From: an uncultured Arthrobacter sp.
GTDB lineage: Bacteria > Actinomycetota > Actinomycetes > Actinomycetales > Micrococcaceae
Assembly (NCBI RefSeq): GCF_902805515.1
Contig: NZ_CADCTE010000099.1
Coordinates: forward strand, 1 to 40,894
Length of the DNA: 40,894 bases
Direction of reading: 5' to 3'
A model generated the notes under the pieces. The model saw only the letters and a list, made by a program, of their open reading frames with translations. It had not been told where the DNA came from and did not search any database. Below are positions 35,503 to 40,894 of the stretch, one piece after another. Numbering within the stretch: position 1 is the stretch's first letter; every line of letters starts with the position of its first letter. Both the position numbers and the translations under genes were made by a program.

Positions 35503-36164
35503 GGTCAACCCTCATCATCCTGCACGCCCCCGGCTACGCACCCCGCTTCGACCTCGACACCATCGAGACCGCTGAGGGCACGGGCGCGGACAGCATCGGG
35601 TGGTCCGAGGCGTACCGCATGGCCGACGAACTCGCCCGCCGCCCCGACTACCTCATCCGCATGGGCAACACCCGCACCCACACCCGCGTCGTCCCGTCAC
35701 CCCGCGGCGATGCTGGCGACAACCCCATCAGCTTCCGCAAGGGCAGGCAGACCCGCCTCGTGCGAGCCGTCCGCGCCACAGGTCCAGGCGAGCCACGCAA
35801 GTACGCCCCCGAGCGGTGGGTGTACGCCGTCACCTATCGCTGGTCGGGCGAGTGGGTCACCCACGTCCACGCGCACCCGTCGCCGCTGTTCGTCGGCAGG
35901 GGTCCGTGGCTGCGGGTCATGCACGCCACCCTCCGCGAGGTACGCCAGGCCAAGCGCCGCGGTGAGCATGTCGTCCTGACCGGCGACCTGCAGACCCGCA
36001 AGCGGTTCCTCAAGGTCATGCTCCGTGCCGCTGGGCTGCGGATCTGGAACGAGCACGTCGACTACCTGTGCCACACCCGCGGGCTCAAGTTCGCCGGCCG
36101 CGAGGTGCTCAAGGTCGAGGGCATCGACCACCCCTGGCTGTTGGCCCACCTCGAGCGGGTCTAG
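35499..36164 (+). CDS. DNase I-fold (EEP superfamily) protein
   Basis: A 221-residue protein with the motif order of the endonuclease/exonuclease/phosphatase superfamily: an N-terminal strand (TLIILHAPGYAPRFD), a metal-binding Glu in SIGWSEAYRM, HVHAHPSP, TGDLQT (the GD-x-N position is GDLQ), VDYLCHT, and a final IDHPWLL with the Asp-His pair. It is the catalytic plan of DNase I, but the Asn of GDxN is replaced by Gln, so activity may differ. It could break down host DNA or act on a phosphoester, and it lies between endolysin and holin candidates. No signal peptide is seen. GTG 35499 overlaps the upstream stop. Confidence 0.75.
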   Translation: MRSTLIILHAPGYAPRFDLDTIETAEGTGADSIGWSEAYRMADELARRPDYLIRMGNTRTHTRVVPSPRGDAGDNPISFRKGRQTRLVRAVRATGPGEPRKYAPERWVYAVTYRWSGEWVTHVHAHPSPLFVGRGPWLRVMHATLREVRQAKRRGEHVVLTGDLQTRKRFLKVMLRAAGLRIWNEHVDYLCHTRGLKFAGREVLKVEGIDHPWLLAHLERV

Positions 36165-36166
36165 CC

Positions 36167-36301
36167 ATGCACGTCACGCCCCGAGACGCCATGTTCGCGG
36201 GCTTGGGCGCGCTGGCCTTCCCCGTCATCTACCTCGCCACCCTGCGGCGTCTCGGCCGCAACATCCTCGATGACCACTACCGCAAGGAGATGCACGCATG
36301 A
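36167..36301 (+). CDS. 44-residue membrane protein
   Basis: One hydrophobic segment (AMFAGLGALAFPVIYLATL, about 8-26) followed by a basic tail (RRLGRNILDDHYRKEMHA). It overlaps the next gene by ATGA. Together with the holin candidate it may form a lysis pair, or it is a holin regulator; not determinable from sequence. Confidence 0.6.
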   Translation: MHVTPRDAMFAGLGALAFPVIYLATLRRLGRNILDDHYRKEMHA

Positions 36302-36663
36302 ACAAGGTTGCCCCGTACGCCAAGGCTCTCATCGGAGCCCTCGTCGCTGGCCTGTCCTCGCTCTACCAGGCGCTCGACCACGACCAGCTCGTGACCGCGC
36401 AGGAGTGGGTGGCCGTCGTCATGTCGACCCTCGTCGGTCTCGCCGCCGTGTTCGCGCTGCCCAACAAGGACCCGCAGGGCGAGCACCAGCGCGAGTCGGT
36501 CCAGCCGCCCGCCACGAAGGCTGACCTGTCCGACCGCGGCATCCTCGGCAAGGCCGTCATGCCCGACCACCGCAAGAACGACCAGGGCGAGTCGCTGGTC
36601 GGCCTCGCACTCGTCTGCCTCGTCGTCGTGGTCGTCGTCATCATCCTCGCTCGCGCTCTCTGA
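36298..36663 (+). CDS. holin-like membrane protein, three segments
   Basis: A 121-residue protein. The first 57 residues (KVAPYAKALIGALVAGLSSL...VTAQEWVAVVMSTLVGLAAV) match small holin-like membrane proteins common next to actinophage endolysins, with two membrane helices. An unusual hydrophilic region of 40 residues and a third hydrophobic segment (about 100-117, SLVGLALVCLVVVVVVIIL) extend it. Most relatives stop at FALPNKDP, so the extra part may be a fusion. Likely forms membrane lesions for endolysin release. Confidence 0.7.
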   Translation: MNKVAPYAKALIGALVAGLSSLYQALDHDQLVTAQEWVAVVMSTLVGLAAVFALPNKDPQGEHQRESVQPPATKADLSDRGILGKAVMPDHRKNDQGESLVGLALVCLVVVVVVIILARAL

Positions 36664-36688
36664 TCCGCCTAACCCTCAGGAGACAGAC

Positions 36689-37237
36689 ATGGCAGCCATC
36701 ACCGCCGGGGAGATCCTCCTCAAGTACAGCGTCAAGAGTGGCGCGGCAGGCAACAGCACCGCTGGCACCGCCACGGGGTCGCTCGGCAAGTACATCTCCA
36801 CCACGGCGTGGGCGGGTGGCGCGCTCAACGACCTGTTCGACGACGTGTCCGGTGCCGAGAACGCCGCCAGCACCGTGGACTATCGCTGCATCTTCGTCCA
36901 CAACTCCAACACGGCGAACACGCTCGAGAACACGGTGGTCTACCTGTCCGCGGAGACGGCAGGCGGTGCGTCCATCGCCATCGCCACCGACAACATCGCG
37001 GCCTCGGCCATCGGGTCGGCCTCCGCGCAGGCAGCGGAGATCGCGACCGAGACCACGGCACCGACCGGCGTCTCGGCGTTCTCCTCGCCCACCACGGTCG
37101 GCGCGGGCCTCTCGCTGGGCAACATCCCGTCGGGCCAGACGCGCGCGTTCTGGATTCGCCGCACGGCTGCGAACACTGCGGCACTGTCCAACGATGGCGC
37201 GACCATCGCTGTTACCGGAGACACCGGGAGCTTGTGA
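36689..37237 (+). CDS. tail-associated beta-rich protein
   Basis: A 182-residue protein rich in Ala, Thr and Ser, with few charges. It contains IFVHNSNTANTLENTVVYLS, a beta-strand pattern, and a conserved RAFWIRRTAANTAA. AGGAGAC precedes ATG 36689 by about 7 bases. The position after the lysis genes and ahead of other tip genes suggests a tail fiber or capsid decoration component. The function is inferred from location. Confidence 0.65.
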   Translation: MAAITAGEILLKYSVKSGAAGNSTAGTATGSLGKYISTTAWAGGALNDLFDDVSGAENAASTVDYRCIFVHNSNTANTLENTVVYLSAETAGGASIAIATDNIAASAIGSASAQAAEIATETTAPTGVSAFSSPTTVGAGLSLGNIPSGQTRAFWIRRTAANTAALSNDGATIAVTGDTGSL

Positions 37238-38373
37238 TGGCTGACATGGGCTCGGTCCTCTCGGCGGTCGACGAGTACGGCGACCAGCGGTTCGCCGAGG
37301 GTGCAGCGTCGCGCCAGGCTGAGGTCGACGCGCTTGAGGCGCGGGTGGCTGAGTATGACGCGCACATGGCCGAGGCTCACCCGGTCACCCCGCCTCCCGA
37401 CCCGGAGCCGGACCCCGAGCCCACCCCTGACCCCGAGCCGGAGCCGCCGACATCTGGGCGACCGTTCATCCCCTACACGGCCGACTCGTACCACAAGAGC
37501 ACCGTCGAGGGCCTCGGGATCGACACCGCCAAGACGTCGGCCTTCCGCAGCTTCATGGGCACCCACCCCGACCAGCGCGCCTACGCCTACCCGATCATCA
37601 AGGGTGTCGACGGCAACCTCTGGGGCAGCGCGTACGCCGAGGGCAAGGCGAGTGACCCGGTCTGGAAGGTCCGCAACATCAACGGCGCCAAGAACGCTCA
37701 GAACGCGGTACTGCAGACGAAGGGCTTCCACGCGCCTCAGTGGTTCGGGGACAGCCTGACCGGGACGTCCGACTCCCCGGGCGGCGTCATGGACATGGCG
37801 TCCGGGTTCACGGTCTTCATCACGAAGGCGTCGCGGGTGCCGGGCACGTTCCTGGTCGACGTGGAGTCGGCCGGCATCACCTGGCATAGCTCCAACGGGC
37901 TCGACTACCGCAACCCAAAGTCCAACGACAAGCGGAACTTCACCAGCCGTGGTCGGATCTCCGACGCCATGTGGATTCGGCGCGACCTCATGGAACACGC
38001 CATCGCCAACAACACCGACCTCGGCCACGTCCTGCACTTCTTCATCTGCGAGTCCCTGACGACCTCGGGCTACACGCACCCCATGACCGGGACCGAGTCC
38101 GCCAAGAACGGGTGGGGCACCGAGGGTGAGCGGCTGGCGATCCGCGCGGACCTCGACCTGACCACCCGCGGCCTGTCCCCCGCCGGCCTCGTCATCGCAC
38201 GCACCCTCCAGCGGCGCGGCATGTACGTGGGCGACAACGCGGGCGGGGAGTCCACGCTCAAGGCTGAGCAGGAGTCGGCCGGTCGCCCGGTGTGGGGCAA
38301 CCTCCTCAACGCCAACTCGCTGCGGGGCATCACCTGGGCGGACTTCATCGTGCTACAGAGAGGTGGACAGTAG
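37237..38373 (+). CDS. minor tail protein with Pro/Glu linker
   Basis: A 378-residue protein. The first 50 residues are a helix; residues about 51-70 are a DPEPDPEPTPDPEPEPP rigid linker; the remaining 300 form one domain (PFIPYTADSYHKSTVEGLGI, then AYPIIKGVDGNLWGSAYAEG, GFTVFITKASRVPGTFLVDV and NSLRGITWADFIVLQR). I recognise this domain as one shared by minor tail proteins of many actinophages, of unknown enzymatic activity. The reach of the linker suggests the domain stands away from the tail. ATG 37237 overlaps the previous stop. Confidence 0.8.
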   Translation: MADMGSVLSAVDEYGDQRFAEGAASRQAEVDALEARVAEYDAHMAEAHPVTPPPDPEPDPEPTPDPEPEPPTSGRPFIPYTADSYHKSTVEGLGIDTAKTSAFRSFMGTHPDQRAYAYPIIKGVDGNLWGSAYAEGKASDPVWKVRNINGAKNAQNAVLQTKGFHAPQWFGDSLTGTSDSPGGVMDMASGFTVFITKASRVPGTFLVDVESAGITWHSSNGLDYRNPKSNDKRNFTSRGRISDAMWIRRDLMEHAIANNTDLGHVLHFFICESLTTSGYTHPMTGTESAKNGWGTEGERLAIRADLDLTTRGLSPAGLVIARTLQRRGMYVGDNAGGESTLKAEQESAGRPVWGNLLNANSLRGITWADFIVLQRGGQ

Positions 38374-38375
38374 GC

Positions 38376-39179
38376 ATGGCGATCACCACCCGTGACGGCC
38401 TAATCAGTGCGATTGCTGCGGGCCGGACCGTCCAGTTCCAGAAGGGCTCGGTAGGCGCCGCCGTGGGTGCGTTCGCCGCCCACTACCGGACTGCAGGCAA
38501 CCCGGCGCCCCCTGCAGTGTCGGCACCGACCACGACCGGCAATGCGCTCTCCCGCACCTCGCAGGGGGCAATGGCGATCCCAGCCCCGTCGAACACTTCC
38601 TACATCTCTTCGTTCGAGGGGGGTGCGGCAGCCGCGCAGACGCTCATGCTGTCGGACCGGCTCGTCGAGTTCGGGGGGCTGTCATCCATCGTGACAACCG
38701 CACAGGCGGTGTCCGCACTCGCACTCCCTGCTCGCGCGACCGGCGCCACTGATGTCGAGCTGTGGCTTGAGATCTACAACGCGGGTGGCGCGACCGCGTC
38801 GGCGACCGTCACGGCGTCATACACGAACCAGGCCGGCACCGCAGGCCGTACGGCGACGCTCGTCGGCGGGGTTCCGGCTTCGGGCTGGACCCTAGGCCGG
38901 ACCTACCCATTCGCGCTTGCCACGGGTGACACCGGAGTCCAGTCGGTCCAGTCGCTCACCATCGGCACCAGCTCGGGCACCGCGGGCAACGTCGGTCTGG
39001 TGCTGCGGCGGACGCTGCTCACCGGCTTCGTCCCGGTGGCCGGAGGTGGGTTCCAACTCGGCTGGGCTGAGACCGACCTGCAGCAGTGTCCCGATGACGC
39101 CTGCCTCGAGCTGATCTCGCTGCTGACCGCAACCAGCACCGGCTCGATCCTCGGTAACTTCGGCATCGCGCAGGGGTGA
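38376..39179 (+). CDS. minor tail protein
   Basis: A 267-residue protein, beta-rich and Ser/Thr/Ala-rich, without charged coiled coils. A short leader (MAITTRDGLISAIAAGRTVQ) is followed by LVEFGGLSSIVTTAQAVSAL and a late GGFQLGWAETDLQQCPDDAC. AGAGAGGTGG precedes ATG 38376. It lies between two receptor-binding candidates and likely belongs to the tail-tip complex. No enzyme motif. Confidence 0.72.
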   Translation: MAITTRDGLISAIAAGRTVQFQKGSVGAAVGAFAAHYRTAGNPAPPAVSAPTTTGNALSRTSQGAMAIPAPSNTSYISSFEGGAAAAQTLMLSDRLVEFGGLSSIVTTAQAVSALALPARATGATDVELWLEIYNAGGATASATVTASYTNQAGTAGRTATLVGGVPASGWTLGRTYPFALATGDTGVQSVQSLTIGTSSGTAGNVGLVLRRTLLTGFVPVAGGGFQLGWAETDLQQCPDDACLELISLLTATSTGSILGNFGIAQG

Positions 39180-39182
39180 TCC

Positions 39183-40894
39183 GTGGCCGCGTCGGATAGC
39201 CGCCTACTCCTGCAGGGTGGGCGCAACCGTGGACCGTCCATGCTCGGGCTGTCCGAGGACATGTTCGACGCGCAGTTCTTCGCCCCGCCCGCGAAGACCG
39301 CCGTCACTGCGACGCGGTCCACCTCATGGAACGTCCTGGCATCATCCGGCGGCAGCACGTTCTCCGACGACTTCAACCGTGCAGACGGGCCGGTCGGTGC
39401 CAACTGGGAAGCCACCGGCACAGTCCTGGCCGTCTCGGGCGACCGACTCGTCGCATCGTCGGCGACAGCTGCCGCGATGCGGTACACGAGTCGGCCCTCG
39501 TCGACGAGCATGTTCTCCCAGATCACCTGGACCGGACTCTCGTCGACCAGCGTCTTCGCGGGACCGGCCGTGCTCATGCCGCCCGTCGCCTCCACGGTCG
39601 GCACCACGGGCGACTTCTACGCCTTCACCATCTCGGGCGTCACCCACAACACCGCATCCATCCGCATCAAGAGCGCAAACGTCACCGGGCAGATCGCACT
39701 TGGTGCCACCGTCACGGTGACGCCAGTCGTTGCCGGCGACGTGCTCCGACTTGAGTACGTCGCGGCCACTGCCGAGCTCGTCGGCAAGATCAACGACGTC
39801 GAGGTCCTCCGCAGGGCCACGAGCCTCTCGCCGCTGACGACCACGCACACCAACGACGGCGTCGGCTTCTGGGGCACCGCCTCGATGTTCGACGCGGGCA
39901 ACACCTGGGACAACTGGTCGGGCGGCGACATCTCCGGCGCCACCACGACATCCGTCACGGCCACACGGAGCACCACTTGGAACGTTGCCGCAAGCGCCCT
40001 CGCGCAGGTCACCACGTCACGGGTCACCACTTGGCGTGTCCGCGCCGCTGTCGCGGTCACCAGGGCGACAGCGTGGGACGTGCTCACCGCTGCCACCTCG
40101 AGCCGTGCGACCACATGGGGCGTTGTCAGCTCGACCACGACAAGCCGCGCCACGACATGGCGGGTTCGCGCGGCTGTCACCACTACCCGCGCCACGACGT
40201 GGGACGTCCGCACGACGCCTGCCACGAGCAGGGCCACCACGTGGCGGGTGCGGACTGCTGCCGCAACGACCCGAGCCACGACATGGGATGTGCTGTCGCC
40301 TGCCGCCTCGACGAGGGACACCACCTGGGACGTTCTCGCCTCCGTCACCGCCACCCGCTCGACGACATGGCGGGCACGTGCGGCCGTCACCACGACGCGA
40401 GCGACGACGTGGAGTGTCGCCGGCCCCGCGGCGACCACTGTCACGACGACCCGAGCGACCACGTGGCGCACGAGGACGAGCGTCACGACATCTCGGGGGA
40501 CGACCTGGGATGCCCGGACTGCCGTCTCCACAACGCGGGCCGCGAGCTGGGACACCCTGGCCCGCATCGAGCGGACCCTGGCGACGTCGTGGGACGCGCG
40601 GACAGCGACCACGACCAGCAGGGCCACCACATGGGCCACGCGATCGACGGTCGCCCAGTCGAGGGCAACGACATGGCGCACCCTCGGGCAGGCGACCAGC
40701 ACCCGCGGCTCGGCGTGGCACGTCGGTTCACTCGTCCCTGTAGCCAACCCGCCGCGCATCCTCGCCACCGAGCTCCGCATCCCCACGGCGCTCGGCCACG
40801 TCCGCACACCACAAGCCACGGGGGCGGTCAGCATCCTCGGCGCTGACGGTCACCTCAGAACGCAGCAGACGAGCACCCGTCTGGTCACGCCCCA
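39183..40894 (+). CDS. repeat-rich receptor-binding tail protein, lectin-like plus TRATTW repeats (3' end wraps to 1-144)
   Basis: Partial at the right edge; it continues to 142-144 across the joint, giving 577 residues. GTG 39183 follows GGGG closely. Residues about 1-58 contain a first TATRSTSWNVLAS copy. A concanavalin-like domain follows (STFSDDFNRADGPVGANWEA through VGFWGTASMFDAGNTWDNWS), as in LamG-type sugar-binding tail proteins. About 18 copies of a 14-residue unit (TRATTWxVRxxVTT) then cover 39954-40740, and a short C-terminal region ends it. The repeats likely form a stiff rod that holds a binding tip. The function is inferred from composition, domain type and place among tail genes. 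Confidence 0.85.
   Translation, partial: MAASDSRLLLQGGRNRGPSMLGLSEDMFDAQFFAPPAKTAVTATRSTSWNVLASSGGSTFSDDFNRADGPVGANWEATGTVLAVSGDRLVASSATAAAMRYTSRPSSTSMFSQITWTGLSSTSVFAGPAVLMPPVASTVGTTGDFYAFTISGVTHNTASIRIKSANVTGQIALGATVTVTPVVAGDVLRLEYVAATAELVGKINDVEVLRRATSLSPLTTTHTNDGVGFWGTASMFDAGNTWDNWSGGDISGATTTSVTATRSTTWNVAASALAQVTTSRVTTWRVRAAVAVTRATAWDVLTAATSSRATTWGVVSSTTTSRATTWRVRAAVTTTRATTWDVRTTPATSRATTWRVRTAAATTRATTWDVLSPAASTRDTTWDVLASVTATRSTTWRARAAVTTTRATTWSVAGPAATTVTTTRATTWRTRTSVTTSRGTTWDARTAVSTTRAASWDTLARIERTLATSWDARTATTTSRATTWATRSTVAQSRATTWRTLGQATSTRGSAWHVGSLVPVANPPRILATELRIPTALGHVRTPQATGAVSILGADGHLRTQQTSTRLVTP
39954..40740 (+). repeat. 42-bp coding repeats (TRATTW unit)
   Basis: About 18 tandem units of 14 codons, each with a Thr/Ser-Arg-x-Thr-Thr-Trp core, code for one rod domain. 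Trp is always preceded by Thr, Ser or Ala, and the next residues are often V-R or V-L. One unit is stretched (AGPAATTVTT). Divergence between units is high at DNA level, so the repeat is old or selected at protein level. Confidence 0.9.
40773..40894. repeat. 122-bp direct terminal repeat (right copy)
   Basis: This is identical to bases 1-122. It lies within the C-terminal part of the TRATTW-repeat tail protein and codes in the same frame as the left copy. Once the copies are merged the genome is about 40,772 bp. Confidence 0.95.

Noticed and set aside
39617..40834. 405-codon open frame on the minus strand with repeated VVARVV/RHVV units
   Set aside because: It is the antisense reading of the TRATTW repeats. 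A 42-bp repeat without stops in one frame keeps other frames open too. The sense frame has the correct neighbours, start, stop and lectin-like domain.
1..40894. tRNA genes or CRISPR arrays
   Set aside because: No cloverleaf with a TTCRA arm and no array of direct repeats with equal spacers was seen. The regular repeats found are coding (39954-40740), operator-like or iteron-like.

Overview
The window is an almost complete genome of a temperate, high-GC siphovirus (long non-contractile tail) of an actinobacterial host. The evidence is the strong G/C bias at third codon positions, GTG and TTG starts, 4-bp ATGA/GTGA overlaps between genes, a DUF3263-like and a DUF6221-like protein, and actinophage-style head, tail and lysis genes. 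The host genus cannot be named from sequence alone. Bases 1-122 are identical to bases 40773-40894, and the last open reading frame reads in frame across that joint to a stop at 142-144. The molecule is therefore circular or terminally redundant, with about 40,772 unique bases. No tRNA or rRNA gene and no CRISPR array was seen, and no stretch over 300 bases lacks a gene.

Layout. 1-568: end of the late operon (C-terminus of the repeat-rich tail protein and two small genes), closed by a strong intrinsic terminator at 602-636. 680-1677: a DUF3263-like gene converging on three leftward genes. 1776-4303: lysogeny module, with a large serine integrase, a small leftward gene, a leftward XRE-type repressor and a rightward excisionase/Cro-like gene, separated by palindromic and tandem operator-like sites. 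4300-17938: a long rightward early operon of many tiny overlapping genes, several Cys-rich. It carries a YqaJ/lambda-type exonuclease, a C5-cytosine methyltransferase, a RusA-like resolvase, a replication initiator with internal iterons, a DnaB-N/RecA-fold ATPase, a DnaQ-like exonuclease and three HNH nucleases. 18019-26849: terminases, portal, MuF-like protein, scaffold, capsid, connectors, tail tube and tail chaperones joined by a -1 frameshift at CCCAAAA. 27034-33058: tape measure and distal tail proteins. 33055-33766: an inserted two-gene cassette (leftward ribbon-helix-helix regulator, rightward membrane protein with its own promoter and hairpin). 33871-36663: membrane proteins, amidase endolysin, DNase I-fold protein and holin candidate. 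36689-40894: receptor-binding and tail-tip genes.

How it works together. The integrase and the excisionase-like protein would integrate and excise the genome. The repressor would act on CTACGTAG and TTGCGGAA sites around the divergent promoters. The early operon copies and recombines DNA and may modify it against host restriction. The third HNH protein and the terminases package it. The late genes build the capsid and a tail roughly 160 nm long (estimated from a 1092-residue tape measure), then lyse the cell.

The most notable unexplained features are four promoters that appear to make leaderless mRNAs with a shared -10/spacer/ATG layout, a candidate small RNA at about 578-636, the self-regulated cassette at 33055-33766, a 55-residue two-helix membrane protein antisense to the chaperone/tape-measure junction, and a tail protein with about 18 copies of a 14-residue TRATTW repeat.
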